A stretch of 64,000 bases of DNA, from NCBI GenBank assembly GCA_016720905.1, contig JADKJT010000009.1, positions 62,001 to 126,000 of the forward strand, in the 5' to 3' direction. The position numbers were made by a program, and so were the translations under genes. Below the pieces are notes generated by a model, which saw only the letters and a list, made by a program, of their open reading frames with translations, made no database searches and had not been told where the DNA came from. This DNA comes from Gemmatimonadaceae bacterium. GTDB taxonomy: Bacteria > Gemmatimonadota > Gemmatimonadetes > Gemmatimonadales > Gemmatimonadaceae. Below, in pieces: positions 43,515 to 53,366 of the stretch (its first letter is position 1; each line of letters begins with the position of its first letter).

Positions 43515-44325
43515 ATGCCGATCATGCCCGCTCCCAGAAAGATCAAACTTACGTCGCAGCTCACGCTGTCCTACGTCGACGTTGGGGACCCTCGGGCGAG
43601 GGACGTTCTGGTTCTCATCCCCGGTCTCAGCGACTCGTGGCGGAGTTACGAGCGCGTTCTTCCACTCCTGCCTGCATCGATCCGGACCATTGCCATTTCG
43701 CCGCGGGGCCACGGGGATTCGGACAAGCCGCAAACGAACTACGCTGTCCACGACTACGCGAAGGATCTGGGGCTGCTTGTCGACGCTCTCGCGCTTCCCA
43801 AGGTGGTCGTTGCAGGCCACTCCTCAGCCTCCCTCGTCGCGCGGCGATTCGCGCTCGATCACGCGGAACGAGTCGCCGGGGTGATCCTTGAGGGCTCGTT
43901 CGTCAGGCTCGGCGATCACGCGGCCTCTGTGGGAGCGGCGTTTGCTGCACTGAAGGATCCGGTCGCGCGCGACTTCGTACGCGACTTCGTTGGTGAAACG
44001 TTCGCGCGCCCCATCTCAAGCCTACCTGAACGCAATGATCGAAGAGAGCCTCAAGGTGCCAGCGCGGGTGTGGCGTGAGACGTTCGCGTCGCTGCTGGAG
44101 TCCAACGACTCGGCCGAGCTCGCGGCGCTTCGCATGCCGACGCTGCTCGTGTGGGGCGACAGGGACACGATCATCGACCGGGAGGCTACCGAGTTCCTTG
44201 CTCGCTCGATCCCGTCGTCCAGCCTCCTGGTGTTTGAGGGCGTCGGACACACACCGCACTGGGAGGATCCGGAGCGGTTCTCGCGAGGCGTCGTCGCCTT
44301 CGTGGAACAGTGCGTCCACGACTAA
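43515..44325 (+). CDS. Alpha/beta hydrolase, frameshifted
   Basis: The N-terminal half from ATG 43515 has 'SYVDVGDPRARDVLVLIPGLSDSWRSYE', the oxyanion region and a nucleophile elbow 'VVVAGHSSASLVARRFALDH'. The C-terminal half has Asp in 'LLVWGDRDTIIDRE' and His in 'FEGVGHTPHWEDPERF'. They lie in different frames joined at the CCCC of 44009-44012. Removing one C gives a continuous 269-residue enzyme ('ETFARPSQAYLNAMIEE'). It has no signal peptide. The substrate is unknown. The elbow reads G-H-S-S-A instead of the common G-x-S-x-G. Confidence 0.78.
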
Positions 44326-44506
44326 CCTGACCCCGTCGACCACGCCTCGCGCGGATACCAGCTAGCCCTTACTGACGCCAGACCATAGTGCGCGAGGAGC
44401 GCGTCGTATCCCGTGGTAGTATCTTGACGGCCACGTCGCGTCCGATTCGCGAAGCGCAGTAGCGCCAGTCGCGTGCGGTCTCCCCTCATACTGCTTCCAT
44501 CCCCGC
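44326..44506. other. Intergenic gap, nothing recognisable
   Basis: 181 bp between the frameshifted hydrolase and the ABC-F gene, both on the plus strand. It must contain the ABC-F promoter, but no convincing -35/-10 pair, hairpin or small frame with a ribosome site was seen. Confidence 0.4.
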
Positions 44507-46150
44507 GTGACCCTTCTCTCTGTATCCAACGTCGGCGTGTCCTTCGGCGCCACGGAACTGTTCAAGGACATCACCTTCACCGTCGCCCAGGGCGAGCGGT
44601 GGGGCATCATCGGTCGCAACGGCGCGGGCAAAACGTCCATCTTCAAGGTCATCACCGGCGATCTGCAGCCCAATGTGGGGAGCGTCGCGCGCAAGCCGGG
44701 ACTCCGGCACGCGCTGCTCGATCAGCACCGAGCCTTTGAGGGCGCCACCACGGTGTGGGAAGCGGGCGCTGCTGCCTGGCGCGAAGTCATGGCGCTCGAG
44801 CAACGCATCGCCGAGCAGGCCCTCGAACTGGGTGACATGGGCGAGCAGGTCACGGACGAATTCCTCGAACGGTTCGGGCGCGACCAGGAGCGATTCGCCG
44901 ACATTGGCGGATACATCTATCACGCGCGCGTGGACGCCGTGCTGCAGGGTCTCGGCTTCGACGCCGAGGAATCGAAGACGCGGCTGGTGTCGACGCTGTC
45001 GGGCGGGGAGCGAGGACGTGTCGGCCTGGCGGCGCAACTCATCGCACCGGCCGATCTGCTGCTGCTGGACGAGCCCACTAATCACCTCGACCTCGACACC
45101 ACCACCTGGCTCCAGGAGTGGCTGAGCGAGGCCGACGAGACAGTGATTGTCGTGTCGCACGATCGCGCCTTCATGGACGCGGTCTGCACCAACATTCTGC
45201 ACGTCGAGGCGAAGTCGAGCGAATCGTACAAGGGCAACTACAGCCAGTTCGTGCCACAGCGTGCCGAACGACGGCTCACGCGCGAGCGCGAAATGGAGAA
45301 GCAGCGCGCGTATGTGAAGAAGGAAGAGGAGTACATCCGTCGCAACATCGCGGGCGTGAACTCATTTCAGGCCAAGGGCAAACGCAAACGTCTGGAACGG
45401 CTGCCCCGCCTCGCGCCGCCACCCGGCGATCCGGCCGCCATGACGCTGCACTTCGAAGTGGCGGAGCGCGGTGGCGATCAGGTGACGGCCATCAACGAGC
45501 TGCGCGTGGAGGTGCCGGGCCGCGTGCTGGTGGAGAACTTCACCGCCGTGCTGCGACGCAACGACTTCGTCGCGCTCGTGGGCCCCAACGGCGCGGGGAA
45601 GTCGTCATTCATCTCCACCATCCTCGGCGATCGCGCGCCGGCGCATGGCGAGGTACGCGTGGGCGGCTCCATCACGCCGGCCTGGTTCCGGCAGGACCTG
45701 TCGGATCTCCCGCTGCGCGTGTCGCTCTTTGATGCGATTCAGGATCAGCGGCCGCTCTGGGGCCGCGGGAACGTGCAGAATCATCTTGGCGCCTTCGGCT
45801 TTAGTGGGGACGAGGTGTTCCGTGAAATTCATACCTTGAGCGGTGGCGAACGGGCCCGCATGGCGCTCGCGCTGATGACACTGGCGAACGCAAACCTGCT
45901 GGTGCTGGACGAACCCACCAACCACCTCGACGTCGAGAACATCGAAGTGCTCGAGGACGCGCTCGACGAGTACGAAGGCACGGTGTTGCTGGTGAGTCAT
46001 GACCGTGCGTTCCTGCGTGAGGTCGCCACGCGTGTGTGGTCGTTTGACGGCACACGACTTGTTGACTTCGACGGCCCGTTCGTTGAGTGGGAAGCGGATC
46101 GCGCACGTCGAGCCAGGAGCGGGTCTGGACTCGCCTCAAACCCACCGTAA
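44507..46150 (+). CDS. ABC-F family ATPase (Uup/EttA-like ribosome-associated)
   Basis: 547 residues from GTG 44507. Two ABC domains without membrane segments: Walker A 'GRNGAGKTS' and 'GPNGAGKSS', signatures 'STLSGGERGRV' and 'HTLSGGERARM', and Walker B blocks 'LLLLDEPTNHLDL' and 'LLVLDEPTNHLDV'. The inter-domain linker (about 235-320) is the charged helical hairpin typical of ABC-F proteins ('RLTREREMEKQRAYVKKEEEYIRRN'). These proteins act on the ribosome in translation or antibiotic protection, not in transport. The subfamily is not resolved. Confidence 0.92.
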   Translation: MTLLSVSNVGVSFGATELFKDITFTVAQGERWGIIGRNGAGKTSIFKVITGDLQPNVGSVARKPGLRHALLDQHRAFEGATTVWEAGAAAWREVMALEQRIAEQALELGDMGEQVTDEFLERFGRDQERFADIGGYIYHARVDAVLQGLGFDAEESKTRLVSTLSGGERGRVGLAAQLIAPADLLLLDEPTNHLDLDTTTWLQEWLSEADETVIVVSHDRAFMDAVCTNILHVEAKSSESYKGNYSQFVPQRAERRLTREREMEKQRAYVKKEEEYIRRNIAGVNSFQAKGKRKRLERLPRLAPPPGDPAAMTLHFEVAERGGDQVTAINELRVEVPGRVLVENFTAVLRRNDFVALVGPNGAGKSSFISTILGDRAPAHGEVRVGGSITPAWFRQDLSDLPLRVSLFDAIQDQRPLWGRGNVQNHLGAFGFSGDEVFREIHTLSGGERARMALALMTLANANLLVLDEPTNHLDVENIEVLEDALDEYEGTVLLVSHDRAFLREVATRVWSFDGTRLVDFDGPFVEWEADRARRARSGSGLASNPP

Positions 46151-46280
46151 GTGTCCGCCTTCTCCTCCCTAAATCGCGCCGTATTCAACACGCAAATTGG
46201 TTTTCAGGAGATATGCCGACGACAGTCCGAAACACTCGCGCAACTTCGCAACGATGGGGCGGTGGAGAGGCGCTCGGTGT

Positions 46281-48959
46281 TCAATTCTTCGCCCTTGCCG
46301 TGATCGCTTGCAGTTCCGTAAACCAATTCTGTACGACGAGGTATCGCGAGGCCTGCGCGCCGGGGGTGCTCGCAGGTGGATTGGAAGGGAGGTCCGGAAG
46401 CGTGACGACGAACCGCTTGCCATCAGGATGGAGATCCCAGTTCTCCACGCCGCCGCTGACGGCGAGCGACAGCAGAAACTCGGGCGCACGCACGACGACC
46501 GCAGGCGTCCGGTCAATGCGCGCACGGAAGAGCGAGTCACCGGCCGCAGCGAACGACTTCCAGTAGTAGACATACTTCCCGTCCCGCGACCATCGTACCC
46601 CCTGCCCAGACGTGGAGGATACTTGCCACTTGCCCTTCGGAATGGGGAAGTCGCGGATCCAAATCTCGGGCGAGCCTGACTCACTGGAGGTGAATGCCGC
46701 GAGTGTGCCGTCCGGCGACACTCTGGCAGTGGTCTCATTCCATGCTCCGTCGGCGTATGGCTGTGGGGTTCCGCCACCTTTCATCGCGTAAGTGAAAATG
46801 TCCCACCCGCCGGTGCCGATCGCGTTGAACAGCACAGTGTCACCGCGAAACCAATCGCTGGGTACTTCGCGCCGGACTTGCGGATGGACCAACTGCTCGG
46901 ATCCGCTGTTATCGGCCGGCTTGACGAAGAGATCGGACCGATTGCTTCCGCCGACCTCCTTCACGAAGAGCATGCGCGTCCCGTCGGGAGACCAGACTGC
47001 ATTCGTGTTGTCATCGGCGAACGTGAGGCGGACATCGGTCTTTGTGGCGAGATCGAACGTATGAATATCGCGGTCAATGCCTCGGTTGGCCCACACCTGA
47101 TAGGCAATCGCTCCGCGGTTGGGCGCAAACCGCGGCAGGGCGTATGTGCCTGAGGGAATCTGAATCGGCGCGATGACCCCAGTGAAGTCGACGAGCGCGA
47201 GACGGTTTGGAACCTGACCACCCGTCCGGAGGTTCGGCGTTCCCTCGTGATACACGAGCACGCCATTGCTTGACACGGAGTAGCCACGTTGCCCGACCGC
47301 CGCCGCGACCCTGTCGAGCAGCATGAACGGCTGGCCTGTGGTGACATGGCGGCGGAGGTCGAACGGGACCGCGAAGAGGCCGCCGGATTCCGCGATGTAG
47401 AGCACGTGCCCCGTGGCAATGTAGGCGGGATGCACGGCATGCTGGGCGAGAACGGTGACCGAGTCAGTCGCGAAGGTGAGCACTGACACGCCCTCGGCGT
47501 TGCTGAACAGAAGCCCGGAGCCATCGGGCAGCAGGAAGGAGTAGCGCTCCGCGGCCGCGGTCTTGGCCAGGAACTCCGGCGTGCCGCCCGTCGCCGAAAT
47601 GCGGTAGATACCCTTGGGGCCACCCGAGTAGACGATCTTGTCGTCGGTGCCCCAGTGCAGGTAGGTGCCGGGCACGACGCCGAGGTGCAGGAGATTCATC
47701 GTCGTTCCTCCCTTCAGCTCCATCCGCACCAGCGTGCCGTCCGTCTGGCCGCGGCGAAAGGCCATCGACCGGCTGTCCGGCGAGAAGGTCGGCGACGCGT
47801 TTGCGCCTTCGGTCCCCGGCACCTTGTGAAAGTCGCCGTCGCCATCGAGGCGGCGAACGTAGATAGTCGGCGGGTCGGTGCCCAACACGCCGACGAACGC
47901 CAGCGTCGACCCGTCTGGCGAGATCACGACGTCACTGCTGGCGAGCGGTGTCGCCGTGCCAACCGCGAGATCGAGGCGCGTGACGGGAGCCGGGTGCGCG
48001 CGCTTGGTCCAGAGCCAACCCGTGGTACCGAGCGCGAGGAGCAACGCCATCAGCAGAGGCACAGCGGCGCGCTGTTTCCATGACGCACTGCCGCTGGCAA
48101 TCTGCGCGGACGTGGTTGTCGTGAAGGCGGAATTCTTCAGCGCCTCACTGAACTTCGCCGCGCTCTCGAAACGGTCGGCCGGAACTTTCTCCAGCGCCTT
48201 GGCGAGTGCAGCCGACACATTCGGCGGCACCGACTTGCGCAGTGTCGTCACCGGCTGCGTGGGCTCCGTGATGATCTTCATGATGATCTGCTGCGCGGAA
48301 CCGCCGAGGTGTGGCGGTTGCCCGGCGAGCATTTCGTACAGCACACTGCCCAGCGAGTACACGTCACTGCGCGCGCTGATGTCCTTCTCGGCGGTGGCTT
48401 GCTCGGGCGACATGTAGTGCGGTGTGCCGAGACTCAGGCCGGTTTCCGTCGTGCGCCCACCGGCCGCAGCGGACACGGCCAGCGCGATACCGAAGTCGGC
48501 CACCATCGGCCGACCGTTCGCCAGCAGAATATTCTCCGGCTTGATATCGCGGTGAATGACGCCGCGCGTGTGGGCGTAATGCAGCACGTCGGCCACATCG
48601 GTCGCGATGTGCACGGCCTCGTCCACGCCGAGCTGTGTTTCGCGATCGAGCTTTGCGCGCAACGTCTCGCCGTCGATGAACGGCATCACGTAGTACAGGA
48701 ATCCGTCCGCCTCGCCACTATCGAACAACGGCAAGATATGCGGATGCTGCAGCGCCGCCGTGGTCGTGATCTCCTGCACGAAGCGCTCGGCGCCGAGTAC
48801 GGCAGCGAGCTCTGGCTTCAGCACCTTGAGTGCGACGCGACGCTTGTGCTTGAGATCCTCGGCGAGGTACACCGTGGCCATGCCGCCCTGCCCCAGCTCG
48901 CGCTCGATGCGGTAGCGATCAGCCAATGCGGCGGTGAGCCGTTCGGCGACCGCGCTCAT
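46281..48959 (-). CDS. Transmembrane Ser/Thr protein kinase with TolB-like propeller (kinase 1)
   Basis: 892 residues. The Hanks-type kinase domain occupies about 15-275: P-loop 'ELGQGGMATVYLAED', Lys45 in 'VALKVLK', catalytic 'VIHRDIKPENILL', 'VADFGIAL' and 'GTPHYMSPEQATAEKDI'. A membrane helix (PLLMALLLALGTTGWLW) is near residue 315. The outer part is a WD40/TolB-like propeller with 'SPDGSTLAFVG', 'FSPDSRSMAFRR' and 'WSPDGTRMLFVKE' blades. It presumably senses something outside the membrane and phosphorylates cytoplasmic proteins. Its ATG overlaps the stop of kinase 2 (ATGA). The 130 bp between its stop and the ABC-F gene hold nothing recognisable. Confidence 0.92.
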   Translation of the reverse strand: MSAVAERLTAALADRYRIERELGQGGMATVYLAEDLKHKRRVALKVLKPELAAVLGAERFVQEITTTAALQHPHILPLFDSGEADGFLYYVMPFIDGETLRAKLDRETQLGVDEAVHIATDVADVLHYAHTRGVIHRDIKPENILLANGRPMVADFGIALAVSAAAGGRTTETGLSLGTPHYMSPEQATAEKDISARSDVYSLGSVLYEMLAGQPPHLGGSAQQIIMKIITEPTQPVTTLRKSVPPNVSAALAKALEKVPADRFESAAKFSEALKNSAFTTTTSAQIASGSASWKQRAAVPLLMALLLALGTTGWLWTKRAHPAPVTRLDLAVGTATPLASSDVVISPDGSTLAFVGVLGTDPPTIYVRRLDGDGDFHKVPGTEGANASPTFSPDSRSMAFRRGQTDGTLVRMELKGGTTMNLLHLGVVPGTYLHWGTDDKIVYSGGPKGIYRISATGGTPEFLAKTAAAERYSFLLPDGSGLLFSNAEGVSVLTFATDSVTVLAQHAVHPAYIATGHVLYIAESGGLFAVPFDLRRHVTTGQPFMLLDRVAAAVGQRGYSVSSNGVLVYHEGTPNLRTGGQVPNRLALVDFTGVIAPIQIPSGTYALPRFAPNRGAIAYQVWANRGIDRDIHTFDLATKTDVRLTFADDNTNAVWSPDGTRMLFVKEVGGSNRSDLFVKPADNSGSEQLVHPQVRREVPSDWFRGDTVLFNAIGTGGWDIFTYAMKGGGTPQPYADGAWNETTARVSPDGTLAAFTSSESGSPEIWIRDFPIPKGKWQVSSTSGQGVRWSRDGKYVYYWKSFAAAGDSLFRARIDRTPAVVVRAPEFLLSLAVSGGVENWDLHPDGKRFVVTLPDLPSNPPASTPGAQASRYLVVQNWFTELQAITARAKN

Positions 48960-51632
48960 GGCGGCACCTTGGCCTTCAGCTCTTCAAGGAAGTTCTCCAC
49001 CACCACGAGCTTCCGGCGCAGCTGACTCTCACGGGCTCGCAACATGATGAAGCCTTTGCTTTCCGGCGCGACATCCCAATCGCTGATGCCTTGCAGCGAG
49101 AACAGCACTTGCGAGGCGCCGACGGCGAACGTCCGGCCGGGAATGACGGCGGTGCTCACCAACTCGCGCTTCGCATTGGCGAAGAAGATCTCTCGACCGT
49201 CGCGCGACCACTTGGGCCGCGAGCCTCCGCCGGTTGAGATCGGGGTGAGAGATTCCTTCGTGTTCGGGAACGGGCGGACATACACTTCGTAAACCCCGCT
49301 CACATTGGATTCGTAGAGCAGCCAGCGTCCATCGGGTGAGACCGACGGGTTGTATTCGGCAAATGGACTGTCGACGAGCGGCACGCGCGTCGAATCACGG
49401 CCCAGACGAATACCAAAGATGCCGGGTGTGAGCGCCTCACCGCCCACGAGGTTCCGGCTGGCGGTCTGGAAGACGACCCATTGGCTGTCGGCACTCCACG
49501 AGCCCGCACTGGCGCGATCGACCAGCAAGACCGGGGCGGTGCTGCTCCCGTCCGATCGCACCATTCGCAGTGCATTTCCATGTCCGATGAACTGCGATAC
49601 GTACATGAGCTGCGCGCCATTCGGGTGCCACTGGGGCGCGCGGTCAACGCGATCGAAGGTCACCTTGGAAAGCGGCCCGTCGCGTCGACCCAACTGCTTC
49701 ACCCATACATTCTCGCCGCCGGACTCGACGATCGTGATCGCCAGCCGCGTACCGTCCGGCGAAAGGGGCAAGTGTCCCGAACTCCTCAACCCAGGTGGAA
49801 TCGACTGCCGTGAAGTCGCCTGTTCGTGTCGCCCACACGACGGTGCGCTCCAACGCACCCGTTCCGGTGCCGTACCAGAGGGTTCCCGTCCCTGAGACCG
49901 CCATTTCGACTCCACCGCCGCCCAACCGAATGGTGATGCCTTCCGCGAGCGCAACAGTGGCGCCGTTGATTTCCATGCGATCTTGATCGAAGGGCGCGAC
50001 CATCAGCACGCCTCCGGCGGTGACGTAGAGGAGGTGGCCCGTCGGGAGGTAGCGCGCGAAGACACCGCGCACGAGGATGTGATGCTTGCGAGTCTTGAGG
50101 TCGAGCACGGCAATGTCGTTGGTGCTCGAAATATTGACGCCGGGTCCGCCCCGATCGACCGTCATCAAGATGCCGCGACCGTTAGGCAGCGCGTCGGGCC
50201 AGTTGTGCTGGAACTCGCCGGACGCGGAATCGAGCGTGGAGACGGCCTCCGACGCGCCACCTGTCGCGAGGACGCGGCGAAGCGGGCCAACCCCGCTCCC
50301 ATCGAAGTAGATGAAGCCATCGTATCCCCAGGTCGCGCCTGGTCCGCCTACATTGGCTGACGTCACGAGCCTCGGCGGCCCCCCGGCAAGCGATACAACC
50401 TTGATCTCGGCGTTGCCGGCCGTCCCGCTCATGAAGCCAACCTGCAATCCATCAGGCGAGAAGAACGGATTGAATGCGCGCTCCGTACCGTCCAGTTCTG
50501 TGACCGTCAGGCGGTCACGCTGCTTCTCCATCAGCCGATCGTTCGGCCCCACCCACACGAACGTCGAGCCATTCGGCGACACGGCCATGGGCGACCACTG
50601 GGTGGTGCCCAGACCCTTGCCTTCGGGCAACTCGATCTGGTAGCGCGAAACCGCCAGTGGTGGCGCCTCGCGCCGGAAGGCCCACACGGTCGTCAGCGCA
50701 AAGAGCACCGCCAGCGCCGCGGCAGGAATCGCAATGCGCTGGCGCCAGGTCACGGATCGCGTGGCTGAGTCGCTCACTGCGCTGCCATCGACGACGGCAA
50801 ACGCGGGGTTGCCAAGCGCATCGGCGAACTCCCTGGCGCTCGCAAACCGATCGGCTGGCAGCTTCTCCAAGGCCTTCGCCAGGGCCGCTGCAACATTCGC
50901 CGGCACCGACTTCCGGAATTTCGTCACCGCCTCCACGGGCTCAGCGATGATCTTCATGATGATCTGCTGCGCGCTCGCGCCCGTGTGCGGCGGACTCCCC
51001 GCCAACATCTCGTACAACACGCTGGCCAGCGAGTACACGTCGGAACGACCGGTGATCTCCTTCTCCGCCGTCGCTTGCTCGGGACTCATGTAGTGCGGTG
51101 TGCCGAGACTGAGCCCGGTCTCCGTCATGCGCCCGCCTGCAGCAGCCGACACCGCGAGCGCGATGCCGAAGTCCATCACCATCGCCCGCCCGTCGTGCAG
51201 CAGAATGTTCTCGGGCTTGATGTCGCGGTGAATGACGCCGTGGCGATGCGCGTAGTCGAGCGCGTCGGCGACTTCCCGCGCAATGCGCACTGCTTCGTCG
51301 ACACCGAATTGCGTTTCGCGATTGAGTTTCTCGCGAATGGTCTCGCCCTGGATGTAGGGCATGACATAGAACAGGAACGAATCCGCCGTGCCCGAATCAA
51401 ACAGCGGCAAAATGTGCGGATGGCTCATCGCCGCCGTGGTCTTGATCTCCACCACGAATCGCTCGGCGCCGAGCACCGCGGCCAGCTCCGGCTTGAGCAC
51501 CTTGATCGCGACCTTCCGCTCGTGCTTCAGGTCCTCGGCGAGATAGACTGTGGCCATACCCCCGGCCCCGAGCTCGCGCTCAATGCGGTAGCGGCCCGTG
51601 AGCGCGGCATTCAGGCGATCCGTCTGTGTCAC
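48956..51632 (-). CDS. Transmembrane Ser/Thr protein kinase with TolB-like propeller (kinase 2), frameshifted
   Basis: Start GTG 51632, overlapping the stop of the preceding remnant (GTGA). Kinase domain: 'ELGAGGMATVYLAED', Lys44 in 'VAIKVLKPE', 'VIHRDIKPENILLHDG', 'VMDFGIAL' and 'GTPHYMSPEQATAEKEI'. Membrane helix 'IPAAALAVLFALTTVWAF', then propeller blades. The frame is lost at 49776-49778 (a GGG on the coding strand). With one G removed, 'WVEEFG' continues as 'HLPLSPDGTRLAITI' and runs to 48956, giving 891 residues, almost the length of kinase 1. Tandem paralogue of kinase 1. Confidence 0.85.
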
Positions 51633-51904
51633 TTTCTTTCTGTCCCGCGAAGCAGCCTGCTGAAGTTGGACACGACGGTGATCTCGCCTGCTTCGGCTAT
51701 CCCTTGCACTTCGGTGATGGCGAAGCGGTTGCCGTCCGGGAAGACATCGACCATGAGCGTGCCACCTGCAGAGACGGAGACGTCGAACAGTCGATTCACC
51801 GATGCGACGGCGACACCAAGCTCGCGCTCGATGCGGTAACGGCCGAAAAGGGCCGTGTTGAGTCGGTCGGTCCGGGACGCCGGGGAAGGCACGGCCTCTA
51901 ACAT
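51629..51904 (-). pseudogene. Collapsed third kinase: N-terminus fused to propeller C-terminus
   Basis: A 91-codon frame from ATG 51904. It begins like the neighbouring kinases ('RTDRLNTALFGRYRIERELG') and then jumps to what is recognisably the last propeller strands of such a kinase ('GGTLMVDVFPDGNRFAITE', 'AGEITVVSNFSRLLRG'). The kinase domain, membrane helix and almost the whole propeller are missing. The frame is still open and its stop overlaps the start of kinase 2, so it may still be translated as a short leader. Confidence 0.8.
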
Positions 51905-51985
51905 GCCGCACAAACCCCGTTCCCGCGAGCGGCGCGTCGCGTGCAACAGCCGCGCGCTCGTGCTCTGGAGCCGCGGATGCAATGA

Positions 51986-52015
51986 CGGAGGGCGCCCCCG
52001 TGGGAGCGCCCTTCG
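51986..52015. terminator. Terminator-like hairpin, second copy
   Basis: Imperfect 10-bp stem (51986-51995 with 52006-52015, one G-A type mismatch). It is the counterpart of the hairpin at 53313-53342 and belongs to the duplicated 3' end of the LVIVD gene. Confidence 0.55.
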
Positions 52016-52039
52016 TGTACGCCGAGTTGCGTGACGCGA

Positions 52040-52203
52040 CTACTTCGACGCCGTCGCCAGCCGCCTGATTTCGCTGGCCATCGTGCGCACGCGGCAATCA
52101 CCGTGGTACGCTCGGCTGCGAGGCCGGTGCCGCGTACCAGTTGGTCCAGGTACGACCGCACCACCACGAATGCCGCCGGCCACGTCATCTGCTCGTTCGG
52201 GTT
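52040..52203 (-). pseudogene. Degenerate fragment of the LVIVD-protein gene 3' end
   Basis: On the minus strand this gives 'MTWPAAFVVVRSYLDQLVR', 'GTGLAAERTT' and, in another frame, 'VRTMASEIRRLATASK' followed by TAG. That matches the last part of the protein encoded at 53367-55220 ('MTWPAAFVVVRSYLDQLVR', 'VRTMAGEIRRLATASK', stop). About 110 bp present in the intact gene (roughly 53420-53530) are deleted here, which breaks the frame. The similarity extends past the stop through the downstream hairpin to 51978. Sequence upstream of 'MTWP' soon diverges ('NPNEQ' for 'QSQPK'). Confidence 0.85.
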
Positions 52204-52255
52204 CAAGTTGGCGGGCAATCACACCGCCGACACTTCGTTGCGCGGAGCGCCGTGC

Positions 52256-53230
52256 TCAAGCCCTCGCCGACGGACCGCTGGTCGTGATCGAACGGATTCG
52301 TGGCGTCTTGAATTCGCTGGTCAGCGCAGCAATATGATCAGGCCCGATCCCGCAGCAACCGCCGAAAATGGAAGCGCCCAGCTGTTGCCAGTCATGCGAC
52401 TTCCTGACCAGTTCATCCGGCGAGATCACGTCGATGAATTCCCAGTCCGGTGACTTGAAGTAACCGCACTCAGGATACGTGGCGATCGGGCCCGTCCAGT
52501 GCTTTCGCAAAATCGTCAGCGCTTCATCTGTGTTGTTCGGTGAGGTGTGCATCACCATCATCACCTCGGGCGTGAGCGCCGCCAGCGTGCGCGCGATATC
52601 GTCGAAGTCGCAATCATCACGCCCCCATCCCTGCAACGTGCCGTCCTTGCCGCGCTCGGCCGACAGGCCAATCCACAACGGCAATTCGGTGGCGAGTGCC
52701 GCTTCGCTGGCCCACACCGCGTAGTCGGTGTCCCTCATCAACTCCATCATGATGAGATCACAGCCGCTGGCCCTGAGTCCGTTCGCCTTGGCCTGGAACA
52801 GGGCGCGCGCGTCGTGCTCGCTGAGCACGAAGTTCAGGTTGTTGCGATCGGTGCCTGCCGCCATCGGTCGCATCGTCGACATGGAGCCCGCAACGCATAC
52901 CTCGGTTCCGACCGTCGCTTCCCGCGCCAGAGACACGGCGATGGCGTCAATGTGCGCGACATCACTGAACCTTCCGATGTGGCTGAACAGGATCGGGCTG
53001 GTCGCAAAGGTGTTCGCCGTGATGATGTCGGCACCCGCGTGGATGTAATCACGATGCACCGTGCGCACGATGTCCGGATGCGTGAGGTTGGCATCCGCGC
53101 ACCAAGTGTCGCCGCTCATCGGCGCACCGCGCCGCTGAATGTCGGTGCCCGTGCCGCCATCGAGGATGATGATGTCGTGGCACCGCAGCTTGTCGGCAAT
53201 GCTGGTGTAGCTCATACGGAGACTGCTCAT
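52256..53230 (-). CDS. Homocysteine S-methyltransferase family protein
   Basis: 324 residues from ATG 53230 (319 from ATG 53215). TIM-barrel features: 'ILDGGTGTDIQRRGAPM', 'IHAGADIITANTFATSP', 'GCDLIMMELMRDTDYAV', and near the C-terminus the zinc-binding pair in 'FGGCCGIGPDHI'. The third zinc Cys of classical members (in a 'NCTSP'-like site) appears as 'MHTSPNN', so His may replace Cys. The family moves methyl groups to homocysteine or related thiols/selenols. The gene lies between the intact LVIVD gene and a degenerate copy of that gene's 3' end, and looks like cargo of a local rearrangement. Confidence 0.82.
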   Translation of the reverse strand: MSSLRMSYTSIADKLRCHDIIILDGGTGTDIQRRGAPMSGDTWCADANLTHPDIVRTVHRDYIHAGADIITANTFATSPILFSHIGRFSDVAHIDAIAVSLAREATVGTEVCVAGSMSTMRPMAAGTDRNNLNFVLSEHDARALFQAKANGLRASGCDLIMMELMRDTDYAVWASEAALATELPLWIGLSAERGKDGTLQGWGRDDCDFDDIARTLAALTPEVMMVMHTSPNNTDEALTILRKHWTGPIATYPECGYFKSPDWEFIDVISPDELVRKSHDWQQLGASIFGGCCGIGPDHIAALTSEFKTPRIRSITTSGPSARA

Positions 53231-53312
53231 AGGAAGATCAAGACGAGAGAATGGGTCCAGTCGATCACGCCCTCGACGGTGCAATCGCTTCGGCGACCAG
53301 TCGTTGCAATGA

Positions 53313-53342
53313 CGAAGGGCGCCCGCGTGGGAGCGCCCTTCG
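53313..53342. terminator. Terminator-like hairpin downstream of the LVIVD gene
   Basis: Perfect 10-bp stem CGAAGGGCGC/GCGCCCTTCG (53313-53322 with 53333-53342) and a 10-base loop, starting 24 bp beyond the stop of the minus-strand LVIVD gene. It ends the DUF305-LVIVD transcript before the methyltransferase gene. A near copy is at 51986-52015. Confidence 0.65.
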
Positions 53343-53366
53343 TGTACGCAGACTTGCGTGACGCGA

